Shown: one piece after another, positions 40,801 to 55,700 of the stretch
Layout of the letters: the number at the start of each line of letters is the position of its first letter
Position numbering within the stretch: position 1 is the stretch's first letter
Program-made: the position numbers and the translations under genes
Origin: Hofstenia miamia
Taxonomy: Eukaryota; Xenacoelomorpha; Acoela
DNA length: 64,000 bases
Assembly (NCBI GenBank): GCA_004352715.1
Contig: SCFE01000110.1
Coordinates: 905,605-969,604 of the forward strand
Reading direction: 5' to 3'
Notes under the pieces: generated by a model
Told to the model about the DNA's origin: nothing
Databases searched by the model: none
The model's input: the letters and a program-made list of their open reading frames with translations, nothing else

Positions 40801-43702
40801 AACATATCATACTTTTTACTGCTTCTAATTAAATCATGTATATCAATGCTCTAAAACTACACTTTTCATAAACTCCATCTCCTATTTTAAAAAAATGTTT
40901 CCTGGCCGTATATTAAGTAGGCCGTATCCGAACCCAAACCCGAATAATAGTTGTGCAATATTAATCAATTTTACGAAATTTAAATATCCTCTATAGTTAA
41001 TTATTTCATTTATCATGAAATTATTGTTACCTAACTTTCACTTTAAATTCATTTTATTCTAATTAAAGTCCATAATAGACTCAAAAGTCTGTCCATCAAA
41101 CATGTTGAAACTCAGAAAATCTTGTCCCACTTAAATTCAAAGAAAGGTGGGAATAAATGAATTCCTATTATTAATCAATTGTTTTGCAAAGTTGTTTAGA
41201 CTTTTAACCAAGAGGCTCCTGGTTTAGGTATTGTGTATTTGAATGGTAGTTTGGATTACGAAGTCGTTCAAAAAATAGAATTTGTGCTCGTCGCATGCGA
41301 TGGAAATAGTCCTTCAAGGTGTTCATATCAAGACGCGATTATAAATGTAGACAATTTAAATGACAATGCTCCTGTATTCAATCAGTCGGTTTATGAAGTG
41401 GACGTTAAGGAAGATAAAAAACCAGTTTATGATGTTATCCAACTCAAAGGTGATTCTTACCAAGCTATAAGAAATTTATTGAAAAAGTATTTTCATATTT
41501 TCTAGATTATAGGAAAATTTATATCGCACTGTAGGTAATTTTTATATATTTCTGTGATCTTTTATGATCAATCGAATCGAAGTATATATTTCATTATATG
41601 ACATTAGTTCATTAAGTTAATATTTTAAGGTTTACTCATATAGTAGGACTCGAAAATGCTGAACAGCTATGCAGGAAATCCTTCAAATTAAAGAGAAATT
41701 TTACTATGCTGTGCCATCTTTGTCATATTAAGTATACTATGGTATGCAGGTAAATATTCAATAAAAAGTTCCTCAGTAAAGTTTGGCAATGACTTTTGGT
41801 CGGTTTCATCGGCGGTTCAGGCTATGGCTGAGTGAGTCGGGACAGGATAATCAGGACAGGATAAAATTGAGATCCAATTAAATCGGGATAAAATTGAATG
41901 ACTAAAATCATGAATACATCAACATTATATTCATTAATTTTAGTAGTACTGTTGTATCATAACAGTGTATCAAAATATTCATGCATTGGTGTCAATTTTG
42001 AAATTGACTCCCTGAAACGGCAACCTGCAAATCTTTCCCACAAAAGAAGTAAAGAGTTTTAGAAAAATTTCACAAGTTGTTGATTGTTGATTGTATTACG
42101 ATTGACTTTTTTGCAAAGACATATTTCTATCTCAGCTTGCTGTTGACGTACATGCCATTCCTGCAAATGAAAGATTTTTGTCGTCATAGTTGTTCTACCA
42201 ATAAATTTTTATTTGCTTACCTACTACCTGGGGTGGAGCACATTCGCCTTCGCCTGTTTTTGTTACTAGTGCACATTAACTGGTGGACAGTTTGCGTTGA
42301 AATATAAATTTTTTTTCAGAAAGTATTTTAAAATTTTAACCCCATTATATCATTTCAGCAGCCGCACATTTGTGATCAGCCAGCGACTTTTTTACTGTGT
42401 TTGCATTCTCCCGGGTTTATTGTCTCAAATCCTGAACACAAATAATTCTGAAATTTTTTTTCAAATACCTAACTAAGGTAGAATAAGGTAATTCTGGCTG
42501 AAATTTGATTCTAATATCTCAATCCTATCAAAAGTTATATAAGACTATGTACTCCATCGGGGTTTCTAAGTACCTATAAAGCCCGATACTAGTTGGGGTA
42601 AGCATTTTATGTTTGAAACGTGTTTCCTCATTTAAATTTTTTAGTTTGCTTTTAATTAATATTTAATTCTCTTTATAAGCAGGTCAATATGAGTTGGTAC
42701 TGCCTATAAAAAATTTTTACGGGTAAACTTTGCTTAGGTAATATTGGAATACAGCATATTATTTTAGCGTAACGAGATTGCATTACATTGTGTTATTTCA
42801 TTTATTGCTGTTCATAAGATAGTTAATGAAAAGATCTTGTTTTTTAAGACTTTGAAGATGCGGCTGGTGAAGATAAAAAACTACTAGTTGACTTACTGAT
42901 GACACATGCCTGAACAGGTCATTTTGTATGAAAAATATGAGAAGTTACAATTCCTGAAATATGAGTTAATCCTGATAAATCCGGACAGGATAAAATAAAT
43001 TCAAATCCGGACAGGACAGGATAATTTTTGTTTAAAACTCAGCCCTAGTTCAGGCGAATGTAATTAAAACAAAATTCGCAAACGCTTAAAAATATTATTT
43101 TCAAAATGCAAGCTTTTGGAAAATATTGGTAAATATTCAATAAAATATCATCAATTGAAAACTAGAAAGCATGTGTGATTCCTGCCACTTAACATACATT
43201 TTTTCAGTATTTAACTTTATGTGGTTTTACATGTAATATTGTTAAGTTTATGATTCTAATATAATATTAGTAAAAAATTCCAACTGTGGCAAACACTATG
43301 TATTGGTTATTTAGCTTTGGATAAAGATATTGGAAAATTTGGGAAAATTAAATACACACTCAGTCGAGATAACACACCATTTAGAATAGACCCTGATTCC
43401 GTAAGTACCTGCTTGAGATAACGTATTCAATAACTAGTTTAGGGAATTATCTCTCTTCAGCAGGCAATTGATTTTGAGATACAGCCTAAATATACTTTGA
43501 CAGTCATCGCGAGAGATAACCCAGATTCCGCAGATAGCTTTCGCCAGGCATCTACAGAGGTATTGCTATTATGGATGTAAACGGCTTTCATTTCAATTTT
43601 TTAAGAATAGCAATAAATTGTTTTTACATAATTTTTATACTACTTTTCGCAATTCTTTTGTTATGGAATTTTGTAGCAGTAAAAGAGCATATGAACATAT
43701 AC

Positions 43703-43733
<31 letters not shown>

Positions 43734-46700
43734 GTATGTATGTCGTGGTTCATTTATAACTGTTATGAAACAATGTAACAACTTGATCATTTGAATCTTT
43801 GAAATTCTTAAAGATTTTAATTATTTTTGTGTTTTTATTGATTTCGTATTGTTATTATTGATATTTTTATATTAAAACATTTTTGCGGATTATGCTAGCA
43901 ATATTTCATTGATCGACTACTGTCATGGCACAAAGTAGTCGGCTCGGGTCGTGAGTCATTAGGGAGACGGGTCGGGTGGCGAGTCAAAAACCAGTGATCC
44001 GATTCCCACTCTGGTATGCTCTAGTATGCGTAAAATATGACATTCTGTTATATATAGCAGAACTTCAAGCTATAAAAATCTATTTATGACATTCTATGTG
44101 GCATGATTCCTTTTTTTGAAGTAGACAATTAAATTTGATATTACAACATTTTTCTTCTTTTTGATGTGAAAAATATTTGAGTTGTAGAACAAAAGTATGT
44201 CTAATGTTTTTCATTATATTTAGATTTAAAACTAATGAACATCTTGAAGAAATATAGCTTAACGTTATGCATAAATGTATAAAATATTTTTAGACTGCTC
44301 TTTACACTGTGTACATTTACCTGAACTTATTTTAGATTATAATCAATGTAATAGATGTCAACGATCACAAACCCATTTTCATGCAAAGCCAATATTCTCA
44401 GACATTCAACAATATTCCCACAGTTGGTGAATTTATAATTCAGGTGACAGCAACTGATGCAGACAGTCAACTATACGGAAGGATTACCTATGAAATACTT
44501 AGTAGTCAATCAGGTATTAATCTGTTAAAGATTAAGGCTTGTTTGTTTTGCAGTCCCTTATTTACAACGTACTGGTTTTTTTAAATTTTAGGTTGTTTGA
44601 ATGGGTTGTTACGAAAAATGAGAAGCTATGACTCAAGTGGTTATGTACATTTTCTTATGTTATCAAATGTACAAGATGAAATCAGTATTTAGATGACAAA
44701 ATTCTCGTTTGCTTCTTAGTTATATTGTTATATCTTTATCATAAATTTAGAAATTTGTTTCATATTTCTACAATGCCTAATTTCATTTTTATGCATATTT
44801 TCATAGGTCCAAGAGTATATTAAATTTTTTGCTATCAGTGTTGGCAAAAAATATTTAAAAAAAAACTTTTTACGCATGTTTTTTTATTAGTGACGATTAT
44901 TTAATTGTGGTCCTTATAGTTCATTTTTTAAAAATTATTCTGAAACAAAACTTAATTATCGTAAACATTGTTACATAGTAAATGTAAAATGTATCAGAGA
45001 TGTAATGTAGAACGTAAGAAATAAAGACTATATGAATTGTTTTTTGAGTTTGAGTGATTCAATCATCATCGTTTCCATTCAGGACAAAATGCACGTTTGG
45101 ACACTTTATTGGCGACAGCTGATTTCGTACATCCAAGAATACAAATCCCATGGAACAGGAAATTCGTTCCAAACCAGCCGACAAAGGAGCAATATTGATC
45201 AAAGTTAGCGAAAGTTCTACTAACTCTTTCCTCATGTGTCCCAACAAATATTGAGGCTTATAAAATTTTAAAATCGTGCAGTTTGGTGAAAGATCGAACA
45301 TTTGCTTCATTTTTCATAGCCCCACAGATAGTTTTCAGGTATTTATTCACTCATGGCCCTCCGCATCAAGATCCCGGTATATCTGTAAAAAAATTTCTAT
45401 ATGAAGACTGCGTCAGGCATTGTAGTAATGTCATTTTGAACATAATCAATCGCGTACGCAGCAAAGTATAAAATCTGAACACCAGATGTTGCGAGTTGAT
45501 ATAGGCAAAATCAAGGAGCATTTCTTAATTTCTCTGTTTTTCAAAGATGAGAACAATTCGAGATTTTCGTTTACAATTTGTCGAACATTTTTCCAATTGC
45601 AAATGTGCAGCACACGTGCTTTGTGGAGCCTTCTTTAGCTGCTAATAATGAGCGCACACTTTGTGTATATTTAAGCATTTTAGCAATAGCGCAAACTCTG
45701 TTTATCAATTAGGATGGAATCAAGTCTTTGGCCAATAAATTTTGCTGGTGAGCAACACAGCCAATAGACACAAGTAAGTCGTTTTATTCCACCAACGAAC
45801 TTCTCCTTTTGGCTTTGTGGTCTCTTGCTGCTCATTATAAATATCATTAAGTATTTCTGCACCAGGAGCGGCGTGTAACCAGGATGCAGATCGTGGACTA
45901 ACGTATAAACAGATAAACGACAATATTTATATCCTATCGTTATTTTCACGATATATTTTAATTTTAAATCTTTAATTTTTTTTGAGAACAGTATAATTAC
46001 TACAAAATCCTTGTATCTGCTGTTAGTGAAGAAAAATTTGGCTTTCCGCTGTTTTGCAGTAGCTGTTTCAGATAATCACTGGTGCAGTCGGTCCTTGTGT
46101 TGTGGATTCATCTGTCTCCACGAAATTTGCATTGGTTTTTGCAAAATGTTTTCGTAGTCTGTCCACTAGCGAGGCACATTCTTAGGAATTCGTAGCAATT
46201 CACTCAAATTCTGCCGAAATGGGGTTCAATTTTTGTCATACTGCCAAACATGCTTTTATTTGAAAATGCAAAAAAATGTAAATGTATGCGTGCGAGAGAA
46301 GATTTAAAACACATGAGGCAACGACATTAGAAAACAACATGAAAAACATGATAAAACATACATGTTAAACTGTTTTAAAACACTATTTAAAACACCCCTG
46401 TTTAAAACATGTCAACCCTGGTTATTATGCAATCCTATCATTTCAGAAGGTTCCATAGTAGTTTTTGTAAATCTGATTATTTTAGTGCCATTTAAAATCA
46501 ACAATGAAACTGGCAATATAACCGTAGCTAATACGTTATCTCCTTCTATTAAAGAATATACGATGAAAGTAAAGGCTTACAATCTCGATAAGCCCACAAA
46601 ACATTCTGAAGTGAGAGTAACTATTACTATTATCAAAGGTAACGAAGCACCAAAATTTTACACAAATACATCAGCAAGTATTTCAGAGGTAGTTACTCTT

Positions 46701-49700
46701 TTGATATACATTTATAAATTTAAAAAATATTAGAAAATGAATACGTGTAACATTATATAAAATTTAAGCTTGATAAGTGGATTCACATTTTAAGATTTGT
46801 TTGAGACTTGTTATAGTAGTTCTTTTATGAAATTGAACATTCAGTGCTTGAACTAATTTTCAATTTCAAAAAACTAAGCAATTTTCAACGTATTCGATAT
46901 TTGAGTGTTTTTCATAATACTATTGAACATGTTTTCTACATCATTTTGTTTAGGACGCTGCTCCCTATACCCATGTAACTACAATCATCGCTCGCGATCC
47001 TGATGCTTTAAATAACAATGAAAATGTTATTACTTACTCAATAATTAATACCAACTCTGTTCCCTTTATATTGAACAAAACAACTGGTGAACTTCTTACA
47101 AGTGAAGCACTGGACTATGAATCCGAAGTATGGCATTTCTTGCTATGTATATTTTTATTTGTAAATGAAAAGTGGGAATTTTCGTTTTTTAGCTTCAAAT
47201 CTATATTTTTCACATGAAAAAACGAAACATATTTTATTTTTGTACTGTTTGTTGTATATACATTACAAACCTTGTAGATTTTACAGCGTTTTTTGCTTTA
47301 CTATATGATTTTCTTTGTACGATATATTTAAAGATTGTAAAAATCTTTTTAAACGAAACTAAATTATAAACTTGAATGAAATTACATTATACAGAGCAAC
47401 GTTTTGCCGAACGTAATCCTTATATGTAAGCAGGTCTTTAATGCGTGCAAAAAATTAAGAAACTTGCTAATTCGTTATGTATATAATGATAATAAAAGTT
47501 GATGAATCTCATTTCCTCCAATCTATAAATTTTTTATTGTTGCCAGCATTGCATTCAACAATTAATAGATGCATTCCATAAATTTCAACAAATTTATGCA
47601 AGACATGTATGTACATGCATACATAACTACATAATTTATATTTTTTCCATTCATAGACGACGTATGCATTGTCGATCGAAGCAGAAGATAATCTTGGTAC
47701 ATCATCACGAACTACAATCAGCATTTTCATAATTGATGTATTTGATGAATTACCGGAGTTTACCACTGTTTATACTTTTTCCATTGCGGAAAATTCAACT
47801 GCAAATTCTATTATAGGCACAGTCACTGCAACCGATCCTGACCAGAATGTAAGCGTTTTTCAATCAACTGTTTGAAAATTCTTCTCTCATTATGATCAAC
47901 AATATGCATTCGATAAATGAAGCGAGTTACCATTTCTATACATTAATTTGGTATTTATTTTATTTTGCGTTTATATTGGAGACCAGGGGAACGATTTCAT
48001 ATACGCTTCCATTATATAATTGATATGCGCTCAAGATAGATTTATCGTAATTTGGAGTTTTAGAAATCCAAAACTTTTTTTAATTGAAAAATTCAACTTT
48101 TATTTAGTTGCAATAATTTACTAGGTTGATCAATTCTCACTATAAAATAATTGAAATTAACTAGTGTTGGACATAAATGTAACACGGAGAATGAAGGCTT
48201 GTGCATCTCTATATGTATGGAATCTTGCTATGTAGTCCCAATTTTCCGGGCATTATTCACACTTCAATGAACCTTTTTTGGTTTCATTCTTAAATATGGT
48301 TACACGCACTGCTTAGCAATTTGTATGAAGCATTCAGCAAACCAATCTAAAATTGTAATGCTGCATATAAGCTTCATTTACAGTTTTGTAAATTCCTTAT
48401 GTAATAATTTTACTGTTTTAATTAATATCTGAGTTCTGTAGAATTTTTAGCTATTTGAAATTATATTGAAATGAACCAAGTTGCATTTGCATGAAGCGTT
48501 ACACCTTAAGTTTATGTTTGAAAAACTATGAATATTGTTGTTTTAATAAAAAGGTTCTCAATTCGTTAAACATTTCAAAACCAATCAAGTTCATTGACCA
48601 TCGTTACTTAATTTTTTATTTGATAATTATTGGCCAATTATTGTTAAATTATTAATATTTAATCATAACAGCTTTATTGTTTATCAATGGGTCCATAGGT
48701 TTTATCAACATAGAGTTGGTTAAATCCAAAGACCGGATAATGGTTGCTAAAAATAAAGCAGACTCTTTATTATAAACTAGAAAACAGACAAAGCATCAAC
48801 TAAATACGATCCCGATGTCATTTCTAATGCTGGAAAATTAAACCATGGGTTCTATTTTCTAAAATTGGAAACTCTTTTGCAAATTACTTAGATCTAATGC
48901 ATGACAAGCTTTTTCATTTGATATTGCAATCGAAATTTGTCTCACAATATATCCACAAGAAAAGGCGTGTCACTGTCAAAAACCAAGCTGCGAATTTTGA
49001 TTGTGGCTAATTCCAGAGTTGGTACTGTTCCCAGGTATGTCCTAGGGAAGGCCGCTTGATCAAATCTATTTAGAAATAAAGTATTTCATTACTTTGTTGT
49101 CCGTTTTTTAGCAAGACCCCTTCTCTGTGCACACTGCTCTTCCCTAAGTCATATTTTATTAAGATAATCAAAATTTTAGCGTATTTGGATTCGAATCAGC
49201 GCTATGATCCACTTCTTCACACTTAAAGCGGCCAAATAGTTAATATAAAACTGAAATAGTTAGTTCCATGAAAAATTCCAAAATCATTGTAAATAATTGT
49301 TTTTACTTGCTAAAGCTGTTATCCGACCCTGGTTATAACAAGTAACTTAGGTTCTTAAACCTTAATATTTTTCACCAATTCTCCTAATTTAATTTGACTA
49401 AGCATCACAGTAGTTTCATTCAGTTTTGTTTGGAACTTGAAATTTAAATTTTGGTAAATTTCACTTAAAAAAACAGCAAATGATTCCAAATGCTCTACAT
49501 AATTTGGAAATAAGGTATTACATGACGAAGAATGAAAAACGCTAAACGTCAATTATGATATTTTTTCTCCATGTCGTTTGCTTGAGTCATGGCTTGTGAG
49601 GCATCTTGCATTGCCACTACTTTGAAGTGCCATTTTCTACCAAATTATTTGTCATATATATATATATATATATCTGTCTTGCAATTAAGAGGTTAGTGTC

Positions 49701-52700
49701 CATTCACTCCCTTTAAATTTTGTTCCAAATTGTTTCTTGGTTCAACATTTGTGGGTTTGATAATCCAGTTATTTAAGCCAACATTTTTAAATGTAAATAC
49801 TATATATCATTATAATCCGCTTTACAACTTTGTTAATTGTTAGCTGAGGATCATTATCAACCAATTTACAATTTTCAGTTCACAGTCAAAATTTTTAAAG
49901 CCAATCCTAAGGATGTGCAGTATTGACACTGATATTGAAAAATGAAGTCTTTCAATGGCTGCTTATTTGTTCTCCAAATGAACGAGATGCTTGCTAAAGC
50001 AAAAAAAAATGAAAAAATTTAGACATATTATTTCAAACTAAATTCATCTTCAAGAATAGTAGTGAGTTCATTATGACATAGGTACGGATTTTTTTCGCAA
50101 CGCATACCTCACTGTTATTTTATTGTACTGGCATTTAGCTCACACTCACACATTTTTCAAGTATTGAAGTTTAATATAATATCTCAATAAACATGATAAA
50201 GCAACTCAAAGTACAACACATTCTAAATTGGTTAATGCGGTATGATAAAAAAGCGTACTGTGCGTCTTAGGGCTAACATATGGCATGTTCTAGATTAACT
50301 CATACCCAACCCATTTTCATCTTGAAAAATCATGATAATTTTTAAAAAAAATCCATTTTCATTTTTGACAGATTTTGAATCTAAGACCTCCATTTAATAC
50401 ATGTATGCCACTAGTGCTGGGGTGCACTAAATCACATGCATATACATAGTAATTAAATCAGTGTTTTGGTTTTCCTGCAAATTGATTTTGATTATACTTG
50501 TGACCTCTTAGCTCAGCCATCTGCGCAGATAATAATTTGAAATTCTTAACGATTATGCGAATCAGTATATCTAAAGAATGACATTTCCATTTTATCTAAT
50601 TTATGACAAATGAGTATGAGAGAGGTGTCTAAAAAATTCAAAGTTTATTTTTTAAGAAAATATGACCCAATATGCTTAATATTGCTCATTTTTCAAAATG
50701 AATTTCATAAATAAAAAAATGAAAGTGTTATTCCCTAGTCATGACTCTTTATCTACCCCAAAACAAAATAAAGTAATTCCAGTAAAGTATCAAGTCCCTA
50801 GAGACTAAAATTACTTCGGTCATCTTGGCTAATTAGCATAAATATGCAAAAGTAATTCTCTTTTTAATTATTAGTTTCATACCATAAGTTTCCAGAAAAG
50901 TGAGGTTTCACCTGCAATTGTTCTAGAAATTTGCATTTTCAGGATATTACTACCTTAACCCTGCTACTCCACAGTGGAAAATAATTTTCATTCGCTACAG
51001 ACAGAGGCTATTCAATGTTCAACAAATAGTCTCTGGTATGGGGTAGTTAATTTCTCAGTTTAAGTAATAATAGAAGTCTTTGAATAGAGCTTTATTTGCC
51101 CCTTATTTCATAGTCTTTTTAATTTGAATAGTTTAAAGTCGAAGATTCTAAGCGTTGCTGCAAATGTAGCACTTGTATTTTAGGACGTCATCTATTACTT
51201 TTTGGTTTGCGAAACAATAATTGATATATTTGGAGTCGATAAAACCTCTGGACAAGTAAAACTTATTCATCAACTAGACAGAGAAAACATCGACAGTCAT
51301 CTAGTAACCATTAAAGCAACAAACAACATATCTTACCAATGGGATAATTCATCATGTTCTTTTGAAAAAACTGATCGAACAGTTGCTATTGTTACAATAA
51401 CTGTTGAAGATATTAATGATAACGCACCGGTATTCTCCCGACAGTCATACACCGCAGGTTTAGTCGCATCAGCAGCGTATGGAACATCGGTTATTAGAGT
51501 CGAGGTGATTTTTTGAATATGTTCCCTTTAACCCTAGTTCTACTAAGAATTTTTCAAAATCTGTTAATATTTCAATAAATTTTTAACCGCTTATAACTCA
51601 CGAAGTAATGAGGATATTTTAAATTTAAAAACACCAAGATAGAGAATTTTCTTCTCTTTCTTTTTCGACTTAAATTCGAGTCTGGCCCGTCCAGGCGCGA
51701 CTACCTCTAACTTTGCGCACAGTTTCTTCTCAGAAAACAAAATATTTGAAGGCAGTTGCTGTTCCCATGGGCATTAGATCGCCTCATTATCTGAACACTA
51801 TGTATTTAAAGTATTTGAATATTTTTTTTCAAAAATCGGATTTCTCATTGAAAAAAGTACATATTTTTGGCACAATAAGGTTTTGCACAAATCGTCATCA
51901 TTGCATGAGTGGGCCCAACCCTATTGATGTGTCCATGTAAAAGGCTTTCAATATTTCTTAATAGGTTTGGATAGTTGTTCAGAAATATGTACAAATCGAT
52001 TTGTTACTTGAAATACCTCTAGAAGAAATAGGTTTAATACTAAGATAACTGATTTTCAATGAATTAGGTAAATTTTAGGCCACTGATGCTGATAAAGAAG
52101 GAAATAACGAAATATCTTTCTCAATACTCAATGTTAAATATGATCTTAATCCTTCAATTTCATATTTATCCAATCGAATAGTGTCAATTAATCCAACAAC
52201 TGGTGACATCAAAACCGATGTAGGCTACGTAAATTTCGTTCAAGGTGCATTTGAAATAGAAGTCATGGCAACTGATGGAATTAACAACTCCACTTCTACA
52301 GTTGATGTAAGTTTGTAGGCGTAGTTAAATTTTAACTATAATATATTTTCACATTTTATATAGTTTTTAAATCTAAAAAATTTATGCCGTTCTTATTTTA
52401 TCATTATTTTACAATGTGTTCTACTAAGAATAATATAATTTCTGATGATTTATTAACATGAACCTTCCTTTTATATATATATATACAGGTGTAAAATCTA
52501 AATTTCAAGATTTCGCGTGCAATTGTATTTTATCTCGAAAATGCAACATAAAAATTTTTTGTTTGTTTATCTTTATTAACAAATAGCATTTTAAAAAAAA
52601 TGTCGTTTTCAGTGTAACAATGAGCAAAATGTGCTGCGTGGATTGAAACACAAAAAAGTGTGGTTTTGGTGCAACGAAAGTTTTGATCAGTTTATGGCAA

Positions 52701-55700
52701 AAACGCGGAAGCACCTACAGCTAAAAGCATCCAAAAGTGGCATACAAGACTAATGGAAACGGGCAGCGTACTTGATAAACTAAGAACAAACAAACCCCAA
52801 ACCTCTGGTGAAGCTCTTGAAAAGGTCAGGGTCGTCTTCACTGAAAACCGAAATTCTTCTTTAAGGCGTGTTGCCCTTGCTACTGGTATGAGTCATCAAT
52901 CAGTTTATACTTGTCTGAAAACTGTTAGATGGCATCCGTATAAACTCCAAACAGTTCAATCTCTATGTGAAAAAGATTATCGGTGTCGAAATGACTTTGC
53001 AGAAAGAGAAATTGAAAGAATTAAAGATGATAAAAATCATTTAAAAAGTCTTACTTTCTCTGATGAAGCACATTTCCATCTGGATGGGAAACTGAACCGT
53101 CATAACTGTCGATACTGGGCTCCTAAAAATCCTCACTGGTATTCAGAAAAACCTTTGCATTCTCCTAAAACAAAAGTTTGGGCTACAATGTTTAACCAAA
53201 AAGTGTATGGTCCTTACATTTTCGACGAAACAGTAACAAGTGAAGCCTATTTAAGGATGTTAAAGTAGCAATTCTACACTGGAATGTCAAGAAAAGAAAA
53301 GAGAACAATGATATTTATGCATGATGGTGCTCCACCTCATTGGGGACGCATTGTAAGAAGTTTCCTTGATGAAAAGTTTCAAAACCGATGGATGGGACCA
53401 GGATCACCAACAATGCCATGGCCTCCACGATCTCCTGATGTGACTCCCTGTGGTTATTTCCTCTGGGGCTTTATTAAGTCACATGTGTATGCAAACAAAT
53501 CAGACAGTATTGATGAACTCAAAGAGCGTATAAGACATGCTTTTACCTGTATAACCAAAGATATGCTTCAGGCAGTTTTTCAAAATTATCAAGGTCGTCT
53601 TCAATGTTTAATAGATAGTGAAGGAGAACATATTGAACTTTATAAAACTGATCATAATTTTTGCTAATAGTGCTATTTGTTGAAATAAATGGTTTTTGTT
53701 TTTATCCTTTTTTATTTATTTTTTATTTAAAAATTAAATCGTGACCTTTAGATTTTACACCCTGTAAATTAGATAATAAGAAGAATCATCAGAAGTGCAG
53801 ACCCATGTAGTTATTTCTAACATTTTACTAACACTTCCACGAACAAATAATCAAGCTTTCAAAAGTTCTTCACGGTTTTAGATTAACGTTAAATTTGTTT
53901 AGTTATATGTTCTTCGCAATGATCAGAGGGTAAAGATTATATTGGATGTTCCACCAGACGAAGCTGAAAATATAGAACAGCTCTTGATTGAGTAAGTTTG
54001 TTATAATTTGTGTTAGTAGACTTTATTATTTAGAACGCTTTCTAATATCACGGGGGCGATTGTTAATGTTGACTCTATTGAAAGTCACAGGGTAGAAGCC
54101 AGCACATACGATTCTCAAAAGTAAGCAGACATTGTTAAATGGATATGCATATGTAAATATAGAGTAATTATTAAATTTATTGTGAATTGTTATCGCAAGG
54201 ATTAAACTTTTATTTTAATTTTTTATATTACTTTTTCTACTTGAGTTTATGCAAATTTGTAATATTTCCCTGCATTATATATATANNNNNNNNNNNNNNN
54301 NNNNNNNNNNNNNNNNNNNNNNNNNNNNNNNNNNNNNNNNNNNNNNNNNNNNNNNNNNNNNNNNNNNNNNNNNNNNNNNNNNNNNNNNNNNNNNNNNNNN
54401 NNNNNNNNNNNNNNNNNNNNNNNNNNNNNNNNNNNNNNNNNNNNNNNNNNNNNNNNNNNNNNNNNNNNNNNNNNNNNNNNNNNNNNNNNNNNNNNNNNNN
54501 NNNNNNNNNNNNNNNNNNNNNNNNNNNNNNNNNNNNNNNNNNNNNNNNNNNNNNNNNNNNNNNNNNNNNNNNNNNNNNNNNNNNNNNNNNNNNNNNNNNN
54601 NNNNNNNNNNNNNNNNNNNNNNNNNNNNNNNNNNNNNNNNNNNNNNNNNNNNNNNNNNNNNNNNNNNNNNNNNNNNNNNNNNNNNNNNNNNNNNNNNNNN
54701 NNNNNNNNNNNNNNNNNNNNNNNNNNNNNNNNNNNNNNNNNNNNNNNNNNNNNNNNNNNNNNNNNNNNNNNNNNNNNNNNNNNNNNNNNNNNNNNNNNNN
54801 NNNNNNNNNNNNNNNNNNNNNNNNNNNNNNNNNNNNNNNNNNNNNNNNNNNNNNNNNNNNNNNNNNNNNNNNNNNNNNNNNNNNNNNNNNNNNNNNNNNN
54901 NNNNNNNNNNNNNNNNNNNNNNNNNNNNNNNNNNNNNNNNNNNNNNNNNNNNNNNNNNNNNNNNNNNNNNNNNNNNNNNNNNNNNNNNNNNNNNNNNNNN
55001 NNNNNNNNNNNNNNNNNNNNNNNNNNNNNNNNNNNNNNNNNNNNNNNNNNNNNNNNNNNNNNNNNNNNNNNNNNNNNNNNNNNNNNNNNNNNNNNNNNNN
55101 NNNNNNNNNNNNNNNNNNNNNNNNNNNNNNNNNNNNNNNNNNNNNNNNNNNNNNNNNNNNNNNNNNNNNNNNNNNNNNNNNNNNNNNNNNNNNNNNNNNN
55201 NNNNNNNNNNNNNNNNNNNNNNNNNNNNNNNNNNNNNNNNNNNNNNNNNNNNNNNNNNNNNNNNNNNNNNNNNNNNNNNNNNNNNGATAATTTGAGGAAA
55301 TGAGATTTCTGTTTTATTTGAGATTTGGGACTCATTGGTACCAAAATGATCAACGAAAAGCTATAAAATCTCATTTTGTGTAGATATAAAAATTCACACC
55401 AAACTAAACAGATGTCATGGTGTTGATTTATTTTGGTTTATTTGTATAAGTACAAACATTTCTCATTATTTATAATGAGCCTTTGAGGGAATCAATTGTG
55501 TGATTGTATCTGATATTTAATTCTGTTTCGATTTTAGATCAGACATATTAATTCATTGTGTCGATCCTGAAACAAATATGATTATGGATGTCTCAGAAGT
55601 TCTTAATCTAATAGACAAGAATAAAGCGAATTTGGTTAAATTGTATTCTGAATACCACATCCAAGATATAGAGGTAACAAGCATTAAAGTGTATAATATT

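Noticed and set aside
43461-43559. Tandem CAG acceptors for cadherin exon 31
   Set aside because: They would delete G-I-I-S-L, a strand expected in every EC; the acceptor at 43442 restores it.
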